Shown in pieces: positions 1-7,997 of a stretch of 64,000 nt of DNA (position 1 is its first letter; every line of letters starts with the position of its first letter). This stretch comes from Synechococcus sp. A10-1-5-1 (lineage in GTDB: Bacteria; Cyanobacteriota; Cyanobacteriia; PCC-6307; Cyanobiaceae), in assembly GCF_023115425.1 (NCBI RefSeq), contig NZ_CP096032.1, positions 124,001-188,000 of the forward strand, given 5' to 3'. The notes beneath the pieces were generated by a model. The model made no database searches. It saw only the letters and a program-made list of their open reading frames with translations, and was not told where the DNA came from. Both the position numbers and the translations under genes were made by a program.

Positions 1-93
1 CCGCTGATCCCGCTGGCGCAGGAATTTCACTTCCCGCAGACAGAGCGGACAGCCGCCGTCGTAGAGGAGCGTGAGGGACGCCGTCGTGGCCAT
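1..93 (-). CDS. DCC-family thiol-disulfide oxidoreductase-like protein (partial)
   Basis: The first 31 codons on the minus strand run off the left edge of the window. They read MATTASLTLLYDGGCPLC and then LREVKFLRQRD, which carries the D-G-G-C-x-x-C motif at the extreme N terminus that defines the DCC family (formerly DUF393). These are small proteins with a thioredoxin-like CxxC, and most have no proven substrate. The start is the ATG at 93. The gene diverges from the yjbQ-like gene at 272, leaving about 180 bases of shared upstream region in which I see no RNA gene. The family call is good; the function is open and the C terminus is not visible. Confidence 0.8.
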   Translation of the reverse strand, partial: MATTASLTLLYDGGCPLCLREVKFLRQRDQR

Positions 94-271
94 GGAGCGG
101 GACTTTGCTTAAGAGAATCCTGGCAAGGTCGTCCCCTCCGGTGGCTGGGTCACGCGGTGGTGAAGACCGCCGCCGCACTTGAGCATGTCCTTCAACCGTT
201 GGCTTGGAGCACTGGTTGGGGCCATGGGCCGCTGATCACTTTGACTGCGCTGAGCACCAACGGGACCGTTG

Positions 272-727
272 ATGGGCTTGCAGCAGGCTCTTGAGCAATT
301 CGACCTCCAGACGCGCGGCAAGGGGTTCTTGCGCATCGACCCTGAGCTGAACCGCTGGATTCGCTCAACGGGTGTCCGCCAGGGCGTTCTCCATCTGAGT
401 GCTCTCCACACCAGCTGCAGCCTGACCATCAATGAGAACGCCGATCCACGGGTTCTAGGCGATCTCGCGGCCTGGATGGAGGCGGTGGTTCCCCAGGTTG
501 CCCATGGTGCCTTGGATGGCTCCGATTCCTTGCGCCGTTACCTGCATGACGACGAGGGGCCCGACGACATGCCCGCCCATATCCGCTCGGCGTTGACCAG
601 CCAAACCCTGTCCCTGAGCGTTGTGGACGGCAAGTTGCTGCTGGGCATTTGGCAGGCGGTCTACCTCTGGGAGCACCGCGCCAGACCCCAGCGCAGGCGG
701 GTCGCGGCTCATCTGATCGGGGAGTAG
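272..727 (+). CDS. YjbQ / UPF0047 family protein
   Basis: This 151-residue protein matches the YjbQ (UPF0047) family in length and layout. Visible marks are the HTSCSLTINENAD stretch near residue 46, an acidic HDDEGPDD segment near residue 91, and the C-terminal signature DGKLLLGIWQAVYLWEHR, where the usual GTWQ reads GIWQ. Members are compact trimers. Some have been reported to show thiamine-phosphate synthase side activity, but the physiological role is unsettled. I use the ATG at 272 rather than the TTG just before it. The next gene starts three bases after this stop, so the two are likely co-transcribed. The family assignment is firm. Confidence 0.88.
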   Translation: MGLQQALEQFDLQTRGKGFLRIDPELNRWIRSTGVRQGVLHLSALHTSCSLTINENADPRVLGDLAAWMEAVVPQVAHGALDGSDSLRRYLHDDEGPDDMPAHIRSALTSQTLSLSVVDGKLLLGIWQAVYLWEHRARPQRRRVAAHLIGE

Positions 728-730
728 GTG

Positions 731-985
731 ATGACGCTTTCGCTCGAGGAACTGACCTTGGCGCTCACGCGCCTGCAAGAGCGGGTGGAGACGCTGGAGG
801 CGGAACTGGCATCACTGCGGGGCCGAGACCTGTCGCCTTCAACCCAGTTGGCGCGGCGCAATGCCGAACGGCTGGCGGAGGAGGTCCGTCGCCGCCGGGA
901 GAGCACGCCGGAGCCGGAGGACGACACCGACATTGATCTGTTGATCGATCGCCTGCATGACTTGGCCCTCGAGAATGGGCCTTAG
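731..985 (+). CDS. Small coiled-coil protein, function unknown
   Basis: An 84-residue soluble protein. Residues 1-30 form a clear heptad pattern of leucine and valine (LEELTLALTRLQERVETLEA), so a coiled coil is likely. Next comes a basic arginine-rich stretch with RRRRES, then an acidic tail with EPEDDTDIDLLID. No enzyme motif is visible. A GGGGAG at 719-724 lies six bases before the ATG at 731, which decides this start over the GTG at 728. The gene is packed directly behind the YjbQ-family gene, so it is probably translated from the same message. It is possibly an adaptor or oligomerising protein; I do not recognise it. Confidence 0.65.
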   Translation: MTLSLEELTLALTRLQERVETLEAELASLRGRDLSPSTQLARRNAERLAEEVRRRRESTPEPEDDTDIDLLIDRLHDLALENGP

Positions 986-1000
986 TTCCAGGTTTTTGGG

Positions 1001-1279
1001 ATGGCCACACCGATCAACGTCGTCCACGGGCCTGAACCCGCTCAATTGGAGCAATTGGGCGTCGCCCAGTGGCCGATCTGGAGCTGCGAGATCAGCTCCT
1101 TTCCTTGGACCTATGACGAGCAGGAAACCTGCCTGCTGCTGCAGGGGGCTGTCACGGTGACGCCCGAGGGCGGTGAACCCGTCCGCTTTGGCGCCGGCGA
1201 TCTGGTCACCTTTGCCGCTGGGCTCTCCTGCCACTGGGATGTGCATCAGCCTGTGTGCAAGCACTACCGCTTCGGTTGA
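1001..1279 (+). CDS. Cupin-domain protein (cupin_3 / DUF861 type)
   Basis: This 92-residue protein is essentially one cupin barrel. Residues 25-60 give the pattern SCEISSFPWTYDEQETCLLL followed by a turn and the glycine-rich GGEPVRFGAGDLVTF, which resembles the small cupin_3 group. The canonical histidines of motif 1 are missing: the usual HxH position is occupied by residues around DEQETC, so classic metal binding is doubtful. The C terminus WDVHQPVCKHYRFG is typical of short cyanobacterial and plant members. It sits 15 bases after the coiled-coil gene and 36 bases before the pterin dehydratase. The function is unknown. Confidence 0.75.
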   Translation: MATPINVVHGPEPAQLEQLGVAQWPIWSCEISSFPWTYDEQETCLLLQGAVTVTPEGGEPVRFGAGDLVTFAAGLSCHWDVHQPVCKHYRFG

Positions 1280-1315
1280 GCCGCGCCAGGCTGAGGGCCG
1301 TTGGATGGGTTGGTG

Positions 1316-1600
1316 ATGGCCGCTGTTCCGCTCACCCCGGCTGAAATCGATCAGCTCGAGCAGCAGTTGCCCGGCTGGAGCTTGGTGGACGGCAAGCTTC
1401 ACCGGGAGCTGGTCTTTGCGGATTTCAATGAGGCTTTTGGCTTCATGACCCGGGTGGCCCTGATCGCCGAAGCGATGGGCCATCACCCGGAATGGCGCAA
1501 CGTCTGGAACCGGGTGGTGATCGATCTGACAACCCACGACACCGGTGGTCTCTCCAACCTCGATCAGCAATTGGCGCATCGGATCAACGCCTTGGTTTGA
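1316..1600 (+). CDS. 4a-hydroxytetrahydrobiopterin dehydratase (PCD/DCoH)
   Basis: A 94-residue pterin-4a-carbinolamine dehydratase. The signature [13 protein letters not shown] with the two adjacent histidines and the tryptophan is present, followed by [14 protein letters not shown], the second half of the active site. It dehydrates 4a-hydroxypterin so that the cofactor can be recycled; cyanobacteria often keep it although aromatic hydroxylases are rare. The start is the ATG at 1316; a TTG at 1301 would add five residues with no support. It is followed within 32 bases by asnB. The length matches the family norm of 90-110 residues. Confidence is high for the family, moderate for the physiological role. 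Confidence 0.9.
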   Translation: MAAVPLTPAEIDQLEQQLPGWSLVDGKLHRELVFADFNEAFGFMTRVALIAEAMGHHPEWRNVWNRVVIDLTTHDTGGLSNLDQQLAHRINALV

Positions 1601-1632
1601 CCGTAGATTCAACGCACTGAGGGGCGCCTCGC

Positions 1633-3444
1633 ATGTGCGGACTGGCAGGCGAACTCACGAGTGGGTCCGCTGAGACCATGCCCCGCGCCCAGGCCGCGCG
1701 CATTGCTGAACTCCTGTTGCACCGCGGCCCCGATGACTCGGGCATTTGGCAGAGCCGGACCTGCACCCTGATTCATCGCCGTCTCTCGATTCAGGACCTG
1801 TCTCCGGCGGGCCATCAGCCGATGCAGTCATCCTGCGGGCGCTACCGGCTGGTCTTTAACGGCGAGATCTACAACTACAAAGAGCTCCGCAACCACTTGG
1901 AGTCCCTCGGCGAGCGATTTGTCTCCACGGGCGACACCGAGGTGCTCCTGCGGCTGTTGATCCGCGAGGGTGCAGCGGCGCTTCCCCAGTTGCGCGGCAT
2001 GTTCGCCTTCTGTCTATTTGATCAGCTCAGTCAGAGCGCCTTGCTGGGGCGGGATCCCTTCGGTATCAAGCCTCTCTATCTCTACCGATCGAGAGAAAGG
2101 CGGTTGCTGTTCTCATCGGAGGTGAGAGCTCTGCTTCGCAGTGGTGCGGTCCCCCGCGAACTCAATGGGGAGGCTCTTCAGCACTACCTGATGTTCGGCT
2201 GTGTGCCCCAGCTGGGGACCCTGGTGCAGGGTCTCAATGCCCTGCCCCCAGGGCATCTCGCCCGCTGGCAGAACGGCGAGCTGGCGATTGAGCGCTATTG
2301 GCATCCCCGCTTTGGAGCAGAAGGGGGTGGCTCATACGACGAGCTGGTGGAGCGGACGCGATCGGCGGTGAGCAAGAGCGTCAAAGCGCACATGGTCTCG
2401 GATGTGCCAGTGGGCCTGTTCCTCTCGGGGGGCATGGATTCATCGGCAATCCTCGCGGCCTCTGACCAGCGGCTGACGACCCTCTCGATTGGTTTTGAAG
2501 AGGAGGCCTTCGATGAAAGCGCCCTCGCTGAGCAGGTTGCTCGTCGCTTTGGCTCAGACCATCGCCGCTTGCTGCTGCGCCGGGATCAGGCCTGGTCGCG
2601 CTTGCCCGCCTTTTTTGATGCCCTTGATCAACCCAGTACGGATGGCTTCAACACCTACTGCGTTTCGGCTGAGGCCGCGGATGCGGGCCTCAAGGTCGTG
2701 ATGAGTGGGTTGGGTGGCGATGAACTCTTTGGCGGCTACCCCCTGTTTGAAACCGTGCCGAAGCTGCTGGCGCTGCGCCAGCGTCTTGGACCGGCTGCCT
2801 GGGCTGCCTCGCAGCTGATCAGGCCGATAAAGCGAGCCAAGCTCCAGCGTTTTGCGGACTATCTCGCCAGCCCGGCTGGGGTGGTGGCGGCCCATCGCTG
2901 CATGCGCACAATTTTTTCAGCGCGTGAAGCCTCACGGCTGATCAAGCTCTGGAATCTCACGGTGCCGGCCACGCCACCTCTGGCGGAGCTGCCTGAGGGG
3001 ATGGCTGAGGCCAGCGTCGCTGATCAGCTCGCGTGGCTTGAAACCTCGAGCTACATGGGAGGGATGCTGTTGCGCGATAGCGACGCCCTATCGATGGCCA
3101 GCTCCTTAGAGCTTCGGGTCCCGCTGGTCGACGTGGGTTTGTTCGAGGCCCTGTCTCCCGTGGCCGCATCAGAGCGTTTGGCTCCAGGCAAACAGCTGCT
3201 GCGGGATGCCTTCCCCGAGGTGACGGCGCTGCTGAAGGATGCCCCCAAGCGTGGTTTTGTCATTCCCTTTGACCAGTGGCTACGCACGTCATCCGAGGGG
3301 GCTGACATCGGCGGTCTGCCTCAGCTGGATCTCAGGGCGGCTTCCCGAGCTGTGGACCTCAGGCCCTGGGCACGGCAATGGGGACTCTTCGTTCTCGCTG
3401 ATTGGTTGGAGCGCAACATGGCGATTGCACTCCAACCCGGCTGA
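1633..3444 (+). CDS. asnB: Asparagine synthetase (glutamine-hydrolysing)
   Basis: This 603-residue enzyme makes asparagine from aspartate, ATP and glutamine. The protein begins MCGLAGEL, so Cys2 becomes the N-terminal nucleophile of the class II glutaminase domain (about residues 1-210) after Met removal. The synthetase domain carries the ATP pyrophosphatase loop LSGGMDSS at 264-271. The end of the domain keeps ELRVPLVD and KRGFVIPF, normal for the family. It ends nine bases from the convergent clpB stop. Some AsnB-like proteins amidate cell-surface sugars or peptides instead, but nothing in the neighbourhood points that way. Confidence 0.93.
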   Translation: MCGLAGELTSGSAETMPRAQAARIAELLLHRGPDDSGIWQSRTCTLIHRRLSIQDLSPAGHQPMQSSCGRYRLVFNGEIYNYKELRNHLESLGERFVSTGDTEVLLRLLIREGAAALPQLRGMFAFCLFDQLSQSALLGRDPFGIKPLYLYRSRERRLLFSSEVRALLRSGAVPRELNGEALQHYLMFGCVPQLGTLVQGLNALPPGHLARWQNGELAIERYWHPRFGAEGGGSYDELVERTRSAVSKSVKAHMVSDVPVGLFLSGGMDSSAILAASDQRLTTLSIGFEEEAFDESALAEQVARRFGSDHRRLLLRRDQAWSRLPAFFDALDQPSTDGFNTYCVSAEAADAGLKVVMSGLGGDELFGGYPLFETVPKLLALRQRLGPAAWAASQLIRPIKRAKLQRFADYLASPAGVVAAHRCMRTIFSAREASRLIKLWNLTVPATPPLAELPEGMAEASVADQLAWLETSSYMGGMLLRDSDALSMASSLELRVPLVDVGLFEALSPVAASERLAPGKQLLRDAFPEVTALLKDAPKRGFVIPFDQWLRTSSEGADIGGLPQLDLRAASRAVDLRPWARQWGLFVLADWLERNMAIALQPG

Positions 3445-3453
3445 CCAGGGGAC

Positions 3454-6072
3454 TTAGACCAGCAGCGGCAGCTTGCTGGGGTCCATTTGCTGGAAGCGCA
3501 GCTTTTCGCCTTCCACGTCGACCGCCACATCGTGACCGGCGCTGAATTGGCCGGCGAGGATCCCCTTGGCGATTGGGGTTTCCAGTTCTCGCTGGATCGC
3601 GCGCTTGAGCGGGCGGGCTCCGTAGACGGGGTCATAACCAACCCCGGCGAGCCAATCGAGGGCATCGGCATTGACCTGGAGGCCCAACTTCTTGTCCTCC
3701 AGTCGGTTGGCGAGACGTTTGACCTGCAGCTCGACGATCTGCCGCAGCTCATCTTGTTTGAGGCTGTGGAAGATGATCGACTCATCCAGGCGGTTGAGGA
3801 ATTCCGGGCGGAAGTGGCCGCGGAGGGCTTCATTCACCCGTGCTTCCATCTCGCTGTGGCGCCCAGGGTCGCCTGCGAGATCGAGGATGGACTGGCTGCC
3901 GATGTTGCTGGTGAGGATGAGCACCGTGTTGGTGAAATCCACCGTGCGGCCTTGTCCATCGGTGACGCGACCGTCATCGAGGATTTGCAGCATCACGTTG
4001 AAGACATCGGGGTGGGCTTTCTCCACCTCATCGAACAGGATCACGGCATAAGGCCGGCGCCGAACGGCTTCGGTGAGTTGGCCGCCTTCCTCGTAGCCGA
4101 CGTAACCCGGAGGGGCTCCGATCAGCCGGCTGACGGTGTGTTTCTCCATGTACTCGGACATGTCGATGCGCACCATGGCCTCCTCGCTGTCAAACAGTTG
4201 TGAGGCCAGAGCTTTGGAGAGCTCTGTCTTGCCGACCCCGGTTGGGCCGAGGAACAGGAAGCTGGCGATCGGCCGGTTGGGATCGCTCAGTCCAGCGCGA
4301 GAGCGTTGGATGGCATCGGCAACGGCGGTCACCGCTTGCTCCTGGCCAATCACCCGGGTGTGCAGTTCATCTTCGAGTTGCAGCAGTTTCTGCATCTCGC
4401 TCTGCACCAACTTGGCGACCGGGATCCCCGTCCATTTGGCGATCACCTCGGCAATGTCGTCTTCGGTGACCTCTTCGCGCAGCAGTGACTTGTCACCGCC
4501 GCCGGCGCTCAGCTCCGCTTCTTTGGCGGCCAGCTTTTTGTGGAGCCCCGTGAGGGTGCCGTACTCCAGCTCCGCGGCCTTGTTGAGGTCGTAGCTGCGT
4601 TTGGCCTGATCAATGTGCAGTTGAACCTGCTCGATCTCTTCCTTGATTGCGCTCAGCTCATCGATGGAGCCTTTCTCCTGCTGCCATTGGGCATTGAGGG
4701 TGCTCTGTTGCTCGCTGAGATCAGCGAGTTCTTTCTCGAGCCGCTCCAATCGGTCTTTGCTGGCGGCGTCCGATTCGCGGCCCAGGGAGAGCTTCTCCAT
4801 CTCCAATTGCAGGATCCGCCGATCGAGTTCGTCGATCTGCTCGGGTTTGGAGGTGATCTCCATCTTCAGCCGGGCGGCGGATTCGTCCATCAGGTCGATG
4901 GCTTTATCCGGTAAAAAACGATCGGCGATGTAGCGACTGCTGAGGACCGCGGCTGCCACCAGGGCGTTGTCGGCGATACGCACGCCGTGGTGCACTTCGT
5001 AACGCTCCTTCAAGCCGCGCAGGATCGAGATGGTGTCTTCGACCGTGGGCTGATCGACAAACACCTGCTGGAACCGCCGCTCGAGGGCCGGATCTTTTTC
5101 GATGTGTTGGCGATGTTCATCCAGGGTCGTGGCGCCGATGCAGCGCAGTTCCCCACGGGCCAGCATCGGTTTGAGCAGGTTGCTGGCATCCATCGCTCCG
5201 CCGCTGGCACCAGCACCCACCACGGTGTGGATCTCGTCGATGAACAGCACGATCTGACCTTCGGAGGCCGTGACCTCCTTCAGCACAGCCTTGAGCCGCT
5301 CCTCGAATTCCCCGCGGTACTTGGCCCCGGCGATGAGTGCCCCCATGTCGAGGGCGATGAGCTGACGGTTCTGCAGTGCCTGCGGGACGTCTCCATTGAC
5401 GATCCGCTGAGCCAATCCTTCAACGATGGCGGTCTTGCCTACCCCAGGTTCGCCAATCAAGACGGGGTTGTTTTTGGTGCGACGGCTAAGAATTTGGATC
5501 GTGCGGCGGATCTCTTCATCCCTGCCGATCACAGGATCGAGCTTGCCGTCTCGGGCCGCCAGGGTGAGATCACGGCCGTACTTCTCGAGGGACTCGTAGG
5601 TGCCTTCGGGGTTTTGGTCGGTCACTTTCTGGGATCCACGGATCGCCTGGACGGCGTCTTTGAGCTTGGTGGCATCACTGCCTGCTTGAGAGAGCAGTTG
5701 TTTGCCGCAACGATCATCCTTCGCCAGGGCGAGCAACAGATGTTCAATGGCGATGTAGCTGTCGCCGTAGGAGTCTTTGAGGGTGTTGGCTTGCTCGAGA
5801 ACGTTGTTCAGCCCTTTGCCGAGATAGACGTTCTCGGGAGGAGAGCTCAACGATGGCTGGCCCTCGATGTACGCATCGAGTTTCTGACTGAGGGTGCCCA
5901 CATCCACCCCCGCTTTCTCCAGCACTCGACCAGCCAACCCCTGTTGGCTGAGGAGTGCCGCAAAGAGATGTTCGCTTTCCATCTGCTGCTGCCGGCGCTG
6001 CTGCGCCAACTGCTGCGCGGCGACAATTGCGGCCCAGGCTTGTTCAGTGAAGAGTTCAGCAGTGGGATGCAT
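3454..6072 (-). CDS. clpB: ATP-dependent disaggregase ClpB
   Basis: An 872-residue Hsp100 disaggregase. The order is a Clp N domain (1-150), a first AAA+ domain with Walker A GEPGVGKT at 207-214, a middle coiled coil (about 400-530), a second AAA+ domain with [13 protein letters not shown], and a C-terminal cap. ClpB threads aggregated proteins and hands them to DnaK. The length is close to that of the heat-inducible cyanobacterial ClpB1 rather than the longer ClpB2, but I cannot settle which paralog it is. The ATG at 6072 is preceded by a GGGAAG. The 136-base gap upstream holds two hairpins described separately. The large frames on the opposite strand are shadows. Confidence 0.96.
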   Translation of the reverse strand: MHPTAELFTEQAWAAIVAAQQLAQQRRQQQMESEHLFAALLSQQGLAGRVLEKAGVDVGTLSQKLDAYIEGQPSLSSPPENVYLGKGLNNVLEQANTLKDSYGDSYIAIEHLLLALAKDDRCGKQLLSQAGSDATKLKDAVQAIRGSQKVTDQNPEGTYESLEKYGRDLTLAARDGKLDPVIGRDEEIRRTIQILSRRTKNNPVLIGEPGVGKTAIVEGLAQRIVNGDVPQALQNRQLIALDMGALIAGAKYRGEFEERLKAVLKEVTASEGQIVLFIDEIHTVVGAGASGGAMDASNLLKPMLARGELRCIGATTLDEHRQHIEKDPALERRFQQVFVDQPTVEDTISILRGLKERYEVHHGVRIADNALVAAAVLSSRYIADRFLPDKAIDLMDESAARLKMEITSKPEQIDELDRRILQLEMEKLSLGRESDAASKDRLERLEKELADLSEQQSTLNAQWQQEKGSIDELSAIKEEIEQVQLHIDQAKRSYDLNKAAELEYGTLTGLHKKLAAKEAELSAGGGDKSLLREEVTEDDIAEVIAKWTGIPVAKLVQSEMQKLLQLEDELHTRVIGQEQAVTAVADAIQRSRAGLSDPNRPIASFLFLGPTGVGKTELSKALASQLFDSEEAMVRIDMSEYMEKHTVSRLIGAPPGYVGYEEGGQLTEAVRRRPYAVILFDEVEKAHPDVFNVMLQILDDGRVTDGQGRTVDFTNTVLILTSNIGSQSILDLAGDPGRHSEMEARVNEALRGHFRPEFLNRLDESIIFHSLKQDELRQIVELQVKRLANRLEDKKLGLQVNADALDWLAGVGYDPVYGARPLKRAIQRELETPIAKGILAGQFSAGHDVAVDVEGEKLRFQQMDPSKLPLLV

Positions 6073-6136
6073 GGTGGTCTTCCCTCAACTGGGTGGTGAC
6101 CAAACCGTATGGCGGTTGTTGGGCTGTGGAGGAGCG

Positions 6137-6164
6137 GAGAACCGAAATGCTGCTTTCGGTCCTC
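6137..6164 (-). promoter_or_regulatory. Hairpin in the clpB leader
   Basis: An inverted repeat with arms ACCGAAA (6141-6147) and TTTCGGT (6154-6160), a six-base loop, then one mismatch and three further pairs (6137-6139 with 6162-6164). It lies about 65 bases upstream of the clpB ATG and would be in its 5' leader if transcription starts farther out. It is not a CIRCE element. It could be an RNA thermometer-like or mRNA-stability structure, but that is inference. Confidence 0.45.
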
Positions 6165-6182
6165 TACCCATTGGGCGTGCTG

Positions 6183-6201
6183 ACCGTCCGATCCGGACGG
6201 T
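6183..6201. terminator. Strong hairpin between the 6209 gene and clpB
   Basis: Arms ACCGTCCG and CGGACGGT pair perfectly around the three-base loop ATC. The hairpin starts eight bases after the stop of the minus-strand secreted-protein gene, so it may end or stabilise that message. The T run (TTTT) lies on the plus-strand side only, and no plus-strand gene precedes it, so classic intrinsic termination in the minus direction is not assured. Confidence 0.45.
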
Positions 6202-6208
6202 TTTCCCC

Positions 6209-6571
6209 TCAGCGGGGAGAGCCGTTGTAGATCACTTGGGTCACTTGGCGGCCATCCGCGGAGACCTCGAGCTCCGTTTCGGTTGTAGGCGATTTGCCCA
6301 ACTCAACCCAGCCTGGACCTCCTCCGAGGAACTTAAAGCGAAAGCCGCTGTTGTCCTTCTTGATGAGGCATGAACCCCCACCATCTCCTGTGTTGAACAT
6401 GCAGGCAGCTGGCCTGTAGACCGAAAGCCCGCCGTTGTTGTTGACGGCCCAATTCCGTGCAACGTTGAGGGCTCGCACATTGGCTGCACTGACTTGCGCG
6501 AGGGCAGGAAGGCTGCTCAATATCGCTGTCGTTGCAATCAGCGCAGAGCTCCTCACCAGCGACTTGAACAT
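6209..6571 (-). CDS. Small secreted protein, function unknown
   Basis: A 120-residue protein with a clear signal peptide: basic MFKSLVR, a hydrophobic stretch SSALIATTAILSSL, and cleavage expected after PALAQ near residue 26. The mature part of about 95 residues has two cysteines (in PAACMF and GSCLIK) that could form one disulfide, and is rich in glycine and asparagine. There are no membrane helices beyond the signal and no catalytic motif that I know. It is followed by a strong hairpin. The next minus-strand gene upstream also encodes a small cysteine-containing secreted protein, so the pair may act together in the periplasm. I do not recognise the family. Confidence 0.65.
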   Translation of the reverse strand: MFKSLVRSSALIATTAILSSLPALAQVSAANVRALNVARNWAVNNNGGLSVYRPAACMFNTGDGGGSCLIKKDNSGFRFKFLGGGPGWVELGKSPTTETELEVSADGRQVTQVIYNGSPR

Positions 6572-6622
6572 GACCGTGATGGTGGTGTGAAGGGTGTCGT
6601 TTTCAGTGTGGCCACGGTTATC

Positions 6623-6988
6623 TCATCGGGCAGCTGTCCCTGATGGAAGGGGCACAACACCACTGGTTTTGCTGCAAAGACGCGCTGGGCAACCATCGGT
6701 GCCATAGATCGCATCAGCGGGGGAGAGGCAGCCCATGCGGTTCTTTGCAGCTACATCCTTCGGAGCGATCCGTAGGGGTTGGAGTGCTGGTAGCTGCGGG
6801 CTCACCACCAGAGGGCATGGTTGTGCACGGATCACTTGCAGTGCATTGGGGCCGATTGCTGCCGGCGTTCCGCCGCCTTTGATCAGGTCTAGGGGCGCCA
6901 TGTCACCGCTGGACTGGGCTTGGGCAGCAGTGCCAGCTAGCGAGAGGCTGATCAACAGCAGCGACCACGCTCTCCGACTGGCCATCAT
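6623..6988 (-). CDS. Small cysteine-containing secreted protein, function unknown
   Basis: With the start at the ATG at 6988 this is a 121-residue protein. The signal peptide (MMASRRAWSLLLISLSLAG) would be cleaved near TAAQAQ. The mature domain has four cysteines (QPCPL, MGCLS, DGCPA and RLCSK), enough for two disulfides, and a proline-rich middle. The reading frame stays open to 7039, but that would overlap the divergent gene at 7030, so a start at 7000 or 6988 is preferred. It sits 51 bases upstream of the other secreted-protein gene on the same strand and could form a two-gene unit. The function is unknown. Confidence 0.55.
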   Translation of the reverse strand: MMASRRAWSLLLISLSLAGTAAQAQSSGDMAPLDLIKGGGTPAAIGPNALQVIRAQPCPLVVSPQLPALQPLRIAPKDVAAKNRMGCLSPADAIYGTDGCPARLCSKTSGVVPLPSGTAAR

Positions 6989-7029
6989 GGTCAGATCCAT
7001 GGCCCCAGTCTGCTCAAGACCATCCGAGA

Positions 7030-7262
7030 TGACCGTCAATTCAGCTGCTCACGATTCCTCAAGGCCTGAATTGGTGCAACGGCTGGCCCAGGAGTCCTTC
7101 GCTTTTGACGGCACCGCCCGCGATCCAGAGCGGAATTGCTGGCTTGTGGTGCATCGCCATCAGCACGGTTGTCTACCGAGTGAGTACGACATCCGGGAGG
7201 TGGATGAGGAGCTGTATCTCGAAGTGCTCGAGGCCAGGCGTTCTGCGATTACCTCTGAGTGA
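7030..7262 (+). CDS. Short conserved-looking protein, function unknown
   Basis: A 77-residue soluble protein beginning MTVNSAAHDSSRPELVQRLA and ending in a helical acidic-basic stretch (VDEELYLEVLEARRSA). The middle carries a Cys-Trp pair and histidines in NCWLVVHRHQHGCLPSEYD, which looks like folded sequence rather than noise and could bind a metal, though I know no matching motif. The start is the ATG at 7030; a much longer frame upstream is only the complement of the secreted-protein gene. The promoter would have to lie in the roughly 40 bases shared with the divergent gene. The function is unknown. Confidence 0.5.
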
Positions 7263-7282
7263 AGCCCGCCCGGTCTGTTGGA

Positions 7283-7438
7283 CTAATGCCCTCCTGACTC
7301 CTCCGGTGCTGCTTTCGATTCCCTGGCCTCTGAGCTGTTGAGGGGAGGGATTGCTGAGAGCTTGGAGCGTTTGAGGAAGTCGGCGACGGATCGAGCTTGA
7401 TCGTTTTGGCTCTTGTTGCGGACAGGCCGGTCAACCAT
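7283..7438 (-). CDS. Possible 51-codon ORF
   Basis: An ATG at 7438 opens a 51-codon frame ending at 7283. The predicted peptide starts MVDRPVRNKSQNDQARSVAD and is hydrophilic, with an LKRSKLS helix-like stretch and an acidic end. There is no convincing ribosome binding site and I recognise no family. It fills the largest gap between called genes, downstream of the petJ terminator. It could equally be a chance frame. Confidence 0.2.
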   Translation of the reverse strand: MVDRPVRNKSQNDQARSVADFLKRSKLSAIPPLNSSEARESKAAPEESGGH

Positions 7439-7505
7439 GCGTTTGCTGCTGCGGTTCGATCACCATCGCGCCTTCGCCAGGCTGCTGCAACGGAAGAAAA
7501 GAGGC

Positions 7506-7535
7506 ACAAAAAAACCGCCCCCGAAGGGGCGGTTG
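7506..7535 (-). terminator. Intrinsic terminator of petJ
   Basis: On the minus strand the arms AACCGCCCC and GGGGCGGTT pair around a short TTCG-type loop and are followed by a run of seven T. It lies about 27 bases after the petJ stop, exactly where a Rho-independent terminator for that gene is expected. Confidence 0.9.
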
Positions 7536-7561
7536 CTGGAGTCAATTGAAGTGGGACCGAA

Positions 7562-7903
7562 TCAAGCCCAGCCGTTCTGGCTCATGGTCTCGACGTAGGC
7601 AGCCACATCAGCGATGTCACCGTCGCTCAGCTTGCCGCCGAAGGCGGGCATTGCGTTCTTGCCGTTGGTGACTTGGTACTGGATGGCCTCTTCATGGCCA
7701 GCGCTGTAGTTGGCCAGGTAGGACTCGAGGGCTTCTTTCTTGAGGGTGCGCTCAGCGTTCACCACGTTGCCGCCGCCCATGTGGCAAGCAGCGCAGTTCG
7801 CGGAGAAGATCTGAGCGCCATGGTCGGCGTCAGCGGCGAAGCTGGGGGAAGCACCCAGCACCAGCGCCAGGCAAAGGGCAATCAGGGAGAGGAGACGGCG
7901 CAT
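7562..7903 (-). CDS. petJ: Cytochrome c6
   Basis: A 113-residue precursor of the soluble lumenal c-type cytochrome that carries electrons from cytochrome b6f to photosystem I. A signal peptide (residues 1-23, ending PSFA) sends it across the membrane. The haem motif CAACH is at 37-41 and the axial methionine is Met85 in KNAMPAFGG. The mature length of about 90 residues is typical. It has its own strong terminator downstream and a 94-base gap upstream, so it is probably monocistronic. Other cytochrome cM or c6-like paralogs are possible, but the KNAMPAF context favours true c6. Confidence 0.95.
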   Translation of the reverse strand: MRRLLSLIALCLALVLGASPSFAADADHGAQIFSANCAACHMGGGNVVNAERTLKKEALESYLANYSAGHEEAIQYQVTNGKNAMPAFGGKLSDGDIADVAAYVETMSQNGWA

Positions 7904-7997
7904 CTGAGCTCGTGCAACCCAGCCAAATTAAGAGCTCGAGGTGGCACTCGTCGTGTTTGCTGCAGAGGTTCGCAACATTTGAAACCTCCTGTTGTGA

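Noticed and set aside
185-235. 16-codon plus-strand frame before the YjbQ-family gene
   Set aside because: Too short, no clear ribosome site and no known match.
4987-6099. 370-codon plus-strand frame opposite clpB
   Set aside because: It is the complement of strongly conserved ClpB sequence and has no independent domain.
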